Shown here: positions 1 through 11,100 of the stretch, in pieces
Position numbering within the stretch: the stretch's first letter is position 1
How the letters are laid out: each line of letters starts with the position of its first letter
Source: Bacteroidales bacterium
GTDB lineage: Bacteria; Bacteroidota; Bacteroidia; Bacteroidales; UBA12077
Length of the DNA: 33,901 nt
Assembly (NCBI GenBank): GCA_013138975.1
Contig: WTBR01000207.1
Span: forward strand, 1-33,901
Direction of reading: 5' to 3'
Notes under the pieces: model-generated
What the model was told of the DNA's origin: nothing
The model's input: only the letters and a program-made list of their open reading frames with translations
Databases searched by the model: none
Position numbers and translations under genes: made by a program

Positions 1-2
1 AA

Positions 3-515
3 GGATCATATAAATTATTAGGCTATTCGGCTGGATGTAAATTAGTCTCTCTTGTAGCCAAAGAATTAGAAAGAAGAGGGATGATTGTTTCCGATGTAAT
101 ACTAATTGATGGGTATTGGAATGAAAAAGATTTAAACCAATTAAAAGAAGTGAAAGAAAATGAGATTGATAGTGAATTGGAGAAGTTCCTTTTTCAAATA
201 AAAGAAAGTTTGAAAAAAATGAATATGAATTTTCTAATTGATGAAACTCGTGAAAAGATTATTGACTATTACAGATTTATTAGCAATATAAATGGCTTTG
301 AAATAATAAATGCTAGAGTACATTTTATACAAGCTCGGTTAGAAGATGAAGTTAAAGAAGAAAGATTAGAGAAAGCCCATCAAATGGAACAATACACAAA
401 TGATAAAATTCTTATTTATTCAGGAAATGGAGAGCATATGGACATGTTAGCTCCCGAATTCATTGAGGAAAACGTGAAAATTATACGTAAATGTTTAAGC
501 TTAGTTAATAGTTAG
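3..515 (+). CDS. NRPS-type thioesterase, C-terminal part (5' end outside window)
   Basis: The reading frame is open from the left edge (170 residues to the stop), so this is the end of a longer gene. It is an alpha/beta-hydrolase thioesterase like the TE that releases or cyclises surfactin. A GYSAGC nucleophile elbow is visible (Ser codon 27-29), then an acid in ILIDGYW (Asp codon 108-110) and a base in GNGEHMDML (His codon 435-437). The Ser-to-Asp distance of 27 residues equals that of the surfactin TE triad, and the region between Asp and His (about 109 residues) has room for the lid. GYSAG rather than GHSMG favours a chain-releasing type I TE at the end of an NRPS over a proofreading type II TE, but a stand-alone TE cannot be excluded. 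An internal ATG at 81 lies after the nucleophile and cannot be the start. The gene is followed by a terminator, so it is probably not co-transcribed with the NRPS genes to its right. Confidence 0.88.
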   Translation, partial: GSYKLLGYSAGCKLVSLVAKELERRGMIVSDVILIDGYWNEKDLNQLKEVKENEIDSELEKFLFQIKESLKKMNMNFLIDETREKIIDYYRFISNINGFEIINARVHFIQARLEDEVKEERLEKAHQMEQYTNDKILIYSGNGEHMDMLAPEFIEENVKIIRKCLSLVNS

Positions 516-817
516 TGTGAGCGTTGGTGTGGTTTTCTGTGTTGAATTATTTTTTGACTGGATCATTTAGCAAGTTGTGGCACGGATTTTATAATTATTA
601 AACAAACCTGTTAATGGCTGTTATACAGAAATATAAGGCTTTGTTCTTTCTAAGGAGTATCCGTGGAACGACTACTATTTAAATTGAATTATTAATTGAA
701 AAAATATAAGTGAAAAAGAAATGAATTATATAGGTTATTTTGGTGTTTAATTGGTGTAATTTGAATGTTAACGACTATAGTCAGTTAATATGATTAAATA
801 AATTTAAATATAATATT

Positions 818-861
818 AAAAAGCCCCATTTCGAAATTTACTTTCGGAATGGGGCTTTTTT
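818..861. terminator. Rho-independent terminator, symmetrical
   Basis: A 19-bp stem (818-836 with 842-860, one G-U pair) containing GCCCCAT/ATGGGGC closes a five-base loop TTTAC. It is preceded by an A run and followed by a T run, so it should act on both strands. It lies about 300 bases after the thioesterase stop codon and separates that gene from the NRPS genes to the right. Confidence 0.9.
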
Positions 862-1265
862 GTTTTCTACGGCTTTAATTTTGTAGTATTTTGTATTGTG
901 TTTAAAAAATAGCTATAAATCTTTATTTTTGTTGTTTAATTGGTATAACTAAGATGTTGATTAGTTCATTGAAATTTGAATATAATTAGATATAAGATTA
1001 TGGTGTATCTTGTTTAGTTTTCTTGCATTTCTATTAAAAAAACATATTTTAGCTTTTGATTTTAGTTAATATATATTAATCAAACTTTAATTTGTGAGTT
1101 TTTATAGCGAAGCTATATATAATTGACGTTTAAGTGTTATTTATTAACTTTATTGGCTATTTAATCAGCGTAATTATTTAAAAAGTAGTCTTTATGTTTG
1201 ATTAAATAAAATTAACAATTGCTAATGTTTTATTAAATCTAAAATTACTCTCATTAAATCAGTGA

Positions 1266-1308
1266 GACTATGATTTTAGGAACGATAGTGAACTGAAATC
1301 ATATAGTC
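1266..1308. repeat. Imperfect hairpin (GACTATGATTT inverted repeat)
   Basis: GACTATGATTT (1266-1276) is matched on the other strand by AAATCATATAGTC (1296-1308) with a two-base bulge and a 19-base loop. There is no T run, so it is not a terminator. It sits directly before the next inverted repeat and probably belongs to the same repeat cluster. Confidence 0.5.
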
Positions 1309-1313
1309 GAACT

Positions 1314-1361
1314 GATCCCGTGCAGGCTTCACTGAGCTTGTCGAAGTACAGTCGAGGGATC
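1314..1361. repeat. Inverted repeat carrying the CTTCGACAAGCTCAG core on the minus strand
   Basis: GATCCC (1314-1319) and GGGATC (1356-1361) enclose CTTC...GAAG (1327-1346). The minus strand of 1332-1346 reads CTTCGACAAGCTCAG, an exact inverted copy of plus-strand bases 1729-1743. This core is of a kind often seen as an intergenic repeat in Bacteroidota genomes (from memory, not searched). Confidence 0.65.
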
Positions 1362-1375
1362 TATTGGGTCTTATT

Positions 1376-1391
1376 TCGCCCCTTGGGGCGA
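1376..1391. repeat. Short perfect hairpin TCGCCCC/GGGGCGA
   Basis: TCGCCCC (1376-1382) and GGGGCGA (1385-1391) form a compact GC-rich stem flanked by ATTT on both sides. A realistic loop of four or more bases opens the innermost pairs. No T run follows on either strand, so it is listed as a repeat rather than a terminator. Confidence 0.5.
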
Positions 1392-1644
1392 TTTAAAAAT
1401 AATTCCTTAGCTGATACTCCGTTCGCTTAAGGTGGGGTAGTTCATTCCCCAATTCCTAAATTACTCTCTTAATTATTCATTGGTATGTTAGATTGTAAAA
1501 CATATTTTATTTTAGAAATTCTAGATATTTCAATTAAATTTTTTTTGGAATTTTTAAAAGTCTTATTGATGTGATGGATAAAAATTTTTTACGTAGAAAT
1601 GGGTTGTCATATATAATTACCCAAAAGCTTTAAGTTTCGGGTCG

Positions 1645-1850
1645 ACCTGACAGAGTTTTTTTAAACCTGTCAGAGTCTGGTAGTAATGTCGTTTAGTTAA
1701 GTAATTAAAAATTGTTCTTATAAAAAGACTTCGACAAGCTCAGCCTGACATTGATAAATTGGTCATCCTGAGTTTATCGAAGGATTTGCTAACTAAACGA
1801 CATTGTAGTCTGGTAGTAAAACTCTGACAGGTCATTCTGACTCTGTCAGG
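1645..1850. repeat. Nested palindromic intergenic element, about 205 bp
   Basis: Several exact inverted repeats are nested in order: CCTGACAGAG (1646-1655) with CTCTGTCAGG (1841-1850); ACCTGTCAGAGT (1665-1676) with ACTCTGACAGGT (1821-1832); AATGTCGTTTAGTTA (1685-1699) with TAACTAAACGACATT (1790-1804). In the centre CTTCGACAAGCTCAG (1729-1743) is mirrored by a copy with two mismatches (1768-1782). GTCTGGTAGTAA also occurs twice as a direct repeat (1675-1686, 1808-1819). The whole could fold into one long cruciform or RNA hairpin. It encodes nothing I recognise; a REP-like or MITE-like element is the likeliest identity. Confidence 0.75.
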
Positions 1851-2115
1851 ATTTCAAGATAGTCCCTTAAAAGGAAAAGTAGAAATCAATTCCAAAATTT
1901 AATAGTAATAAATCAATCTAATATTTCTGGGATTTTAAGATAAACCTGATATCCGAAGATATTCTCTCAGTAAGTTGATTATTAAATAATCAGACCTCAT
2001 TGGTTTCGCATTAATAAGTGAATGTCGATTCGGTATAATTGCCTGTCAATCAATTAAAACCAAATAGGTCTTGCGGATATAAGGTATAAAAATAAATGTA
2101 AACGATAATTTTAAT

Positions 2116-5100
2116 ATGAAAAAAGCATTTAAATTAGATAAAACAAATATTGAAGATATTGTAGACTTAAGCTCTTTACAAGAGGGGATTTTGTTTTATT
2201 ATCTTAAAGATGTAAGTAAAAATTTATATTTTGTTCAATTATTTTTAGAAATTCAGGGTGCTGTTAAGTTTGATTATTTCCGGGAAGCATGGAATAAAGT
2301 TATTGAAAATAATGAAATGTTAAGGACTGTATACAGGTGGGAAAAATTGAATAAACCGGTACAGGTCATTTTAAAAGAAAAACATGCTAATATTAGATAT
2401 TATGATTTATCAAAAGAAGAGAATACATTAGAATCCGAATATCAGAAAATCATACTAAAAGATTCTGAAGAAGGTTTTGATTTAAGAGAAGTCCCATTTA
2501 AACTCACTTTATGTAAGTTAAAAACGGATAAGTATAGATTATTAATCAGTAATCATCATATTATTTATGATGGATGGAGCAACGGGATAATACTAAAAGA
2601 GTTTCTAAATTACTATAAAGAGCTAGTCATTGGAAATTCATTAAAAGCTAATAAAAAAACATCATTTAAAAATTATCTCAAACTTATAAGTAAGCCATCA
2701 ATTGAAGATAAAACTTTTTGGAAAGATTATTTAAATGGATACGAAACGAATAGAGTTTTTAGATTTAGGCGTAATAATTTATTATCGGATAAAACAAATG
2801 AAAGTTTTAGGCATGCAATTTCGGAGGAAAAGGTACAATTACTTAAGTCTTATTGCGAAACACACAGATTAACAACAGCAGATATACTTTATAATGCTTG
2901 GGGTATCCTACTAAGCAAATATTCGGGCATTGAAGACATTCTTTTTGGAACAACCGTATCTGGAAGGAATATTAAGTTTGAAGGAATAGAACAGGTTGTG
3001 GGTTTATTTATAAATACCATACCACTGAGAATTAGCTTGCCCTCGGAAAAATCCTTACTTGAAATTATAAAAAAGAATGCCAATCATTTAAGAGAAAGGG
3101 TGAATTTTGAGAATGTACCATTACATGAGATATTAAATAATTCAGCATATAAAGGCGATGAATTATTTGAATCTATTTTTGTGATAGAAAATTATCCACT
3201 AAACAAAAATAATCTACAGCAGGGTGATGGTCTGGCTATTAAGTCTTTCGATATAAAAGAATCAACAAATTATAAATTAACGGTAAGTGCTTTCTTATCG
3301 GATGAAATTGAAATTAATTTTAACTTTTCGAATTCGGATTTTGATAGAATTGAAATTGAAAATATAAATAAACATTTTGTTGCGATTTTAGATTCGATAA
3401 TAAATCATGAAGAATCAAATATCCAAGAATTAGAATTACTATCCGAATCAGATAAACATCAAATTCTATATGATTTTAACGATACCAAATCTGATTACTC
3501 AAAGGATAAAACGCTTCATCAATTATTTGAGGAGCAGGTCGAAAAGACTCCTGATAATACTGCTGTGGTTTATCAAAATAAAGTGTTGACATATAAGGAA
3601 TTGAATTCAAGGTCGAATAAATTAGCTCATTATTTAATAAGTATTGGAATATCAGGAGGATGTTATGTAGGAGTAATGCTGGATCGCTCTATAGAGATGA
3701 TTATAGGTGTTTATGGAATATTAAAAGCTGGATGTGCTTACGTTCCATTAGATATGTCGATACCTCAAAAGAGGTTGGAAATGATATTATTAGATATTAA
3801 GGTCGGATGTTTGTTAACTCAACAGAGTAAATTAAATGAGATTTTTAATATTTCATGGAAGCTCCCGGAATTAGGGAATATTATACTTTTAGATGTAAAC
3901 AGTGAATCAATACCTATAGAGTTACTTAATAAAGAGGAAGTCAAGGGATTGTGGAATTATGTTTCAAAAAGATCAACCAACTGGGTAACTTCCGGAGGTT
4001 TTTATAGTGTGTATAATAATGAACCATTTAGTGCGATTGAAGTAGAAGAATATCGCGACAATGTACTGAAAATGGCATTATCATTTATAGAAGAAAACGA
4101 TTCAAGAGTATTAGAGATAGGATGTGGTTCAGGTATCATAATGGATAAGTTGGCATCACATACAAAACATTATACAGGAATAGATCCATCCGATGTAACA
4201 CAAGAAATCAATAAAGAAAGGCTAAAAAAGCACAAAATAACAAACGTAGATTTAAAAGTAGGATTTGCTGATGAAATTGATAAATTAAGCGGAGAATATG
4301 ATATTGTAATAATTGCCAGTACAGTACAGTTTTTCCCGGGAATAATATATTTGAAAGAAATAATAAAGAAATCAGCAGAATTATTGGATTCATCAGGCGT
4401 AATAATTATTTCGGATGTTATGGATCCTGAACAAAAAGATGAGTATGTAAAATCCATTATTGATTATAGAGAAAAACATAAGAAGTACAATCATTTAAAA
4501 ACGGATTTTGATAGTGAACTATATGTTCATAAGAATTTCTTCTATGATCTGCAAAAAGACATCCCTGAAATTAAAAGTGTAGATGTTAAATATAGAAAAG
4601 ATGGTTTTGATAATGAACTGAAATATCGTTACGATGTAATATTAGAAAAAGGGATTAAGGAAGGATTTTCTAAACAAAAAACAAATAATATATCATCATT
4701 GGGAGTAAAAACCTCTTGGCATATAGATAATCAATCAGAATTTGCAGTAAAGACAAAAAGATCCTCAGAAGAAATTGCTTATATTATTTATACCTCTGGT
4801 TCCACAGGAGTTCCTAAAGGAGTTTATGTGAAACATAAGCCTGTAATAAATGTTATTGAATGGGTAAATAAAACCTTTGCAATATCAAAAAAAGACAGAT
4901 TGATATTTGTAACGTCTTTAACATTTGATTTATCGGTATATGATATATTTGGCATATTAGCTTCCGGAGCATCATTAAGTATTGTCACTCAGGAAGATTT
5001 ACTAGAACCTACAAGATTAATAAGAAGCATTTATAAAGAAGGTATAAGCTTTTGGGATTCAGCACCTGCTTTTATGCAGCAATTAGTCCCATTTATTGAA

Positions 5101-8100
5101 AAGGAACAAAATAATAAAATTAACTCATTGCGATTAGCTTTTTTTAGTGGAGATTATACTCCATTGGATTTGCCTGATATATTAAAAAAAGTTTTTAATA
5201 AGATAGAAGTTATAAGTTTAGGCGGCGCAACGGAAGCAACAATATGGTCAAATTACTATCCTATAAATAAAATTAATCCAGAATGGAATAGTATTCCTTA
5301 TGGAAAACCTATTCAAAATTCTAAGTATTATATATTAAATGATCATTTGCATTTATGCCCAATAGGTGTATGCGGAGAGCTATATATTGGAGGAGAATGT
5401 CTTGCAAGTGGATATATAAATGATGAAGAATTAACAAAGAGTAAGTTCATATTAAATCCTTTTGATACAAATGCATTGATGTATCACACGGGAGATTTAG
5501 CAAGATGGCTACCCGATGGTAATATAGAGTTTTTGGGCAGGAAAGATAATCAGGTAAAAATCCGTGGATTTAGAATTGAGTTAGGCGAGATAGAAAATGT
5601 ATTACACAAGAATGAAAACATAAAAGATAGCATAGTACTAGACATAGAAGAAAACGGAGATAAATACCTGTGTGCTTATCTAGTCACAGAAAAATACTTC
5701 AACGAAGAAGAAATACGCAGATACTTATCGGAGAACCTTCCTGATTATATGATACCATCCTATTTTGTAGCGCTGGATACAATTCCATTAACCATTAACG
5801 GTAAAGTTAACCGAAAAGCATTACCATTACCAGAGATAAAGGCAGGGGCAGGCTACATAGCGCCACAAACCTTAATAGAAACCAAACTGGTAAAAATTTG
5901 GTCCGAAGTATTAAATATAGCATCTAAAGAAATAAGTACGAATGTAAGTTTCTTTGAATTAGGAGGCCACTCCTTGAAAGCTACGATATTAGTATCGCGC
6001 ATACATAAAGAATTAGAAGTACAAATAGAATTGCGAAATGTTTTTCAATCTCATACCATTCAAGCACAAGCAGATCTAATAAGTTCAACAGAAAGCACTT
6101 CCTATTTTTCCATTCCCAAGGCAAAAATCCAAGAATATTACCCTTTATCTTCCTCACAACGCCGTTTGTATTTATTACAGCAGATGGATATGGGAAGTAC
6201 GGCATACAATATGCTGGGTTTAATAGCTGTTCCAGAAGCTTACGATAAGCATCAAATTGAAGATATTTTTCACCAGTTGATCGCACGTCATGAGAGCTTT
6301 AGGACGAGTTTCGAAGTAGAGAATGAAATACCAGTACAACGTATCCATTCAGAAGTATCGTTTTCTATCAAGGAATATCAGATAACAAGTGCAGAATTAT
6401 CCAAAGTTCGCGAAGACTTTGTTAAAGCTTTTGACCTATGTCAAGCACCCTTATTACGAGTAGGATATTTAGAAATAAGCGATGGCGATGATATGTTGCT
6501 TATAGATATGCATCATATCATAAGTGATGGCAGGTCTCATTCAATTTTAGAAGAAGAGTTTCATCAATTAATAGCTGGAAAAGATTTAGAACCTTTGGGA
6601 TTACAATATAAGGATTATTCAGAGTGGCAAAATAGTGAAGAGCAGCAAGAAAGGATAAAAGGACAGGAATCTTACTGGTTGGATAAGTTTGCAGGTGAAC
6701 TACCTGTATTGGAACTGCCAATAGACAATTCTCGTCCTGTAATGCAAGATTTTGAAGGAGCAAGTGTTGGTTTTAAATTGTCCGAAGAAGAAACAAAAAT
6801 AATCCATGATCTCATTAAGGAACAAGGCTTAACATTGTATATGTCCTTATTGTCTGTTTTTACAATACTCTTATCCAAATTAAGTGGACAGGATGATATT
6901 ATTGTAGGTAGCCCAATAGCAGCTCGTCGCCATTCGAATTTGGAAGATATCGTAGGAATGTTTGTAAATACTCTGGCAATACGATCAGATGTTTCAGGAG
7001 ATAAGCAACTAATTGATTTTCTACAGGAATTTAAAGATAATATTTTAGAAGCTTATGAGAATCAAGAGTATCAGTTTGAAGATTTAGTAGAAAAGCTGAT
7101 TGTAAATAGAGATACAGGTCGTAATCCGTTATTTGATGTAATGTTTAGTTTATTGGAAGGCGAATTCCAAGAAGAAAAAGATTCATCAAAAGAAGAGTTA
7201 AAACATATTCAGGGGATTTCAAAATTTGATTTAAGTTTAACCGCCTTAGATTTAGGTTCTGAAATACATTTAAGCTTTGAATACAGCACGAAACTGTTCA
7301 ATCCGGAAACGATAGAGCGATTTATTAACTATTTCAGGCAATTAATTCAAAGTTTATCAGCTAATCAGGATCAAAAGATAAAAGATCTAACTATTCTTCC
7401 GGAAGAAGAGAAACAACAGTTATTGTATAAGTTTAACGATACAAAAAGAGATTATCCAAAAGACAAGACAATACATCAATTATTTGAAGAACAGGAAGAA
7501 CGAACACCAAATAGTGTTGCATTGGTATTTGAAGATCAGGTTTTAACCTATAAGGAATTAAATAGTCGATCAAATCAATTAGCAAATTATTTAGCAAAAG
7601 AAGGAAGTGGAGATAGTGTAATAGGTATATTAATGAACCGTTCGCTAGATCAATACATAGCCATACTTGGAGTCCTTAAAATGGGAAAAGGGTATCTTCC
7701 ATTGGATCATTTATTACCTGAAGCCCGAATCAAGTATATGTTATCAGATAGCAATGTTAATCTTGTTCTAGGAAATGGAGAGAATCAATTACCGGGTAAT
7801 TGGCTCCTAAGATTTATTAATATTAATTCAGAATTAATTACTAATGAGGATATTGATTATAAAAAAGTCTTAATAAAATCCACATCCTTAGCTTATATTA
7901 TATATACTTCAGGTTCTACAGGAAATCCAAAAGGAGTTTTAGTTGGGCACAGAGGTGTTGTAAATCTAATAACCAACCAATATAAAGATTTAAATCTAAC
8001 TACAGATGAACGAATCTTACAATTTTCAAATTTAATTTTTGATGCTTCGATTGAACAGATTTGGTTGGCTTTAATGAAAGGAAATACTTTAATAGTTGTA

Positions 8101-11100
8101 GATAATTCGACTTTGAAAGATGTAAATAAAATGTTTAACTTAATAAATAAGTTAAGTATAACCCATCTTAATTCTGTTCCTTCCTATTTAAATAATTTGA
8201 ATATAAGAAACTTAAAGTCAATAAGGAGAATTGTTTCAGGAGGAGAGAGCTGTTCAGTTTCGCTTGCAAAGAAACTGATATCTGTACCCCTATATAATCA
8301 ATATGGACCAACCGAAATAACGGTTACAGCCTTGAAGGCATTGATTACAGATTTAGAAGTTGGTAGAGGGAGAATCCCCATTGGATCTCCATTAAATAAT
8401 ACAAAAGTTTATATATTGGATGAACAAAACTATCTTCAAGCTATAGGAGTTTCAGGAGAGTTATGTATAAGCGGTGTAGGATTATCGGAAGGATATTTGA
8501 ATAATCCAGAGTTGACGCATGAAAAATTTATCTCACATCCATTTATAAAAGGAGAATTATTATATAAGACAGGCGATTTAGTAAGGTGGTTACCCGATGG
8601 TAATATAGAATTTCTGGGTAGATTAGATCATCAGGTAAAGATACGCGGTTTTAGGATTGAGTTAGGTGAGATTGAGAGTGTATTACTAAAACACGATAAG
8701 CTTAAAGAATGTGTAGTTTTAGCAAGAGAAGAAAATACAGATACATATTTATGTGCTTATTTAGTTTTGAAGGCTCAGGAAAAGAATATAGAGCAATCCT
8801 TACGATTGTACTTATCCGGCTTATTGCCAGATTATATGATTCCAACTTATTTTGTGGAATTAGAAAAAATACCCCAAACCACGAATGGTAAAATAGATCG
8901 TAAATCTTTACCAACACCAGAAATAAAAGCAGGAGAAGCTTATGTAGCTCCGCAAACATTTATAGAGTCTAAATTGGTAAAAATTTGGTCTGAAGTATTA
9001 AATATCCCAGTTAAAGAAATTAGCACACAAGCAGGTTTTTTTGAATTAGGAGGTCATTCTCTGAAAGCTACAGTTTTGGTATCCCGAATACATAAAGAAT
9101 TAGAAGTGCGATTAGAGTTGCGGGATGTTTTTCAATTTCAGACCGTTCAGGGACAAGTAAAACTCATAAATTCATCAGAAAGCAATTCATATTTTTCCAT
9201 TCCCAAGGCAAAAGTTAAGGCAAGCTACCCCTTATCTTCCTCCCAACGCCGTTTGTATTTCTTGCAACAGATGGATTTAGGAAACGTTGCTTACAATATG
9301 CCGGGATTAATTGCTGTTCCCAAAGGACAAGATAAGCAAAAAATTAAAGAAGTTTTTGATAAGTTGATAGCCCGTCACGAAAACTTTAGGACGAGTTTCG
9401 AAGTAGAGAATGAAACACCAGTACAACGTATCCATTCAGAAGCATCGTTTTCTATTAAGGAATACCAGATAACAAGTACAGAATTATCTAAAGTTCGCGA
9501 AGACTTTATTCATGCATTTGACTTAAGTGATGCCCCACTATTACGAGTGGCGTATTTGGAAATTAGCGATGGCGATGATATGTTGCTTATAGATATGCAT
9601 CATATTATAAGCGATGGTAGGTCTCATTCAATCTTAAAAGAAGAGTTTTATCAATTAATAACCGGAAAAGATTTAGAACCTTTAGGATTACAATATAAGG
9701 ATTATTCAGAGTGGCAAAATAGTGAAGAGCAGCAAGAAAGGATAAAAGGGCAGGAGACTTACTGGTTGGATAAGTTTGCTGATGAACTACCTGTATTGGA
9801 ACTGCCAATAGACTATTCACGTCCTGTAATGCAAAATTTTGAAGGAGCAAGTGTAGGTTTTAAATTGTCCGAAGAAGAAACAAAGATAATCCACGATCTC
9901 GGTAAGGAACAAGGCTTAACATTGTATATGTCCTTATTATCAATTTTTACAATACTCTTATCCAAATTAAGTGCACAGGACGATATTATTGTAGGTAGCC
10001 CAATAGCAGCCCGTCGCCATTCGAATTTGGAAAATATCGTAGGAATGTTTGTAAATACCCTGGCAATACGATCAGATGTTTCAGGAAATAAGCAACTAAT
10101 TGATTTTCTACAGGAATTTAAAGATAATATTTTAGAAGCATATGAAAATCAAGAGTATCAGTTTGAAGATTTAGTAGATCAGGTAGTTAAAGAACGAGAT
10201 ATTAGCCGCAATCCGATTTTTGATGTAATGTTTAATTTATTAGAAGTAGATTCTCATGAAATTAAAGATTTATCAAATGAAGATTTAATACATATACCTG
10301 GGATCTCGAAATTTGATTTAAGTTTGTCAGCAACTGATTATGGCGATCAATTGTTGTTAAGTTTTGAGTATTGTACCAAACTATTTAATACCACAAGCAT
10401 TGATAGGTTTATCCGGTATTTTAAGCGTGTCATCCATCAAATATCAAGTAATCCGGAAATCTTGATATCAGAAATAGATATATTATGCCAAGAAGAAAAG
10501 CAACAACTATTATATGATTTTAATGATAATGTTGCAGAATATCCAAGAGATAAAACAATTCATCAAATATTTGAAGAACAGGTAAAAAGAACACCTAACA
10601 AAATTGCGCTTGCTTTTGGAGATGAAAAGTTGAGTTATAATGATTTGAATGAATATTCAAATCAATTAGCAAATGTTCTAATAGATAAAAGTGTGCAGGC
10701 TGATGAGATTGTTGGTTTAATGATTGATCGGTCTTTTGAAATGATAATAGGTATTTTAGGTATTTTAAAAGCAGGGGGCGTGTATTTACCAATTGATCCC
10801 GATTACCCCGAAGATCGAATTAAGTATATGCTTGATGATAGTAAAGCAGACTTCTTAATAACAAAAAACAAATTTCAAGAGAAAGTTAAATCAGAAATAA
10901 TCACCATCCATTTTGAGAGTGAGGATATAAGTGATAGTAAAAGCGATAATACAGGTATTATTAGCAAACCATCAGATAGAGCTTATATAATTTATACTTC
11001 AGGAACAACAGGGACTCCAAAAGGAGCAATGATTGAACATAGAAATGTTGTAAGATTATTTTTTAATGATAAATTTCAATTCGACTTTGGTACTGAGGAT

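Larger units (their letters stand above)
516..2115. other. 1.6 kb gap without a gene, rich in inverted repeats
   Basis: I see no convincing coding region on either strand here. The stretch is very AT-rich and holds the terminator at 818-861, a run of small hairpins at 1266-1391, and a large nested palindromic element at 1645-1850, listed separately. The last 265 bases (1851-2115) are probably the leader of the giant NRPS gene. There is no Shine-Dalgarno sequence before ATG 2116 (the preceding bases are AACGATAATTTTAAT), which is normal in Bacteroidota. No promoter with both Bacteroidota elements (TTTG and TAnnTTTG at proper spacing) could be identified. Confidence 0.7.

Noticed and set aside
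1193..1200. TATGTTTG, a match to the Bacteroidota -7 element TAnnTTTG
   Set aside because: No TTTG or TTG lies at the expected distance upstream, and it is more than 900 bases from the NRPS start; the element alone is expected by chance in such AT-rich DNA.
1376..1391. GC-rich hairpin as a terminator
   Set aside because: No T run follows on either strand; it is kept only as a repeat.
2034..2041. TATAATTG as a -7 element for the NRPS gene
   Set aside because: One mismatch to the consensus, and the nearest upstream TTG is too far away (about 31 bases).
2143..3450. C1 as a heterocyclisation (Cy) domain because it precedes a Cys-type A domain
   Set aside because: It has the condensation motif NHHIIYDGW and not the DxxxxD motif of Cy domains.
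4170..4457. Open frame of 95 codons on the minus strand inside the methyltransferase region
   Set aside because: It lies wholly opposite well-conserved NRPS code and shows no recognisable domain; such frames occur all along this AT-rich gene.
8709..8891. 60-codon open frame on the plus strand in another frame of module 2
   Set aside because: It overlaps conserved A-domain sequence completely; a chance frame.
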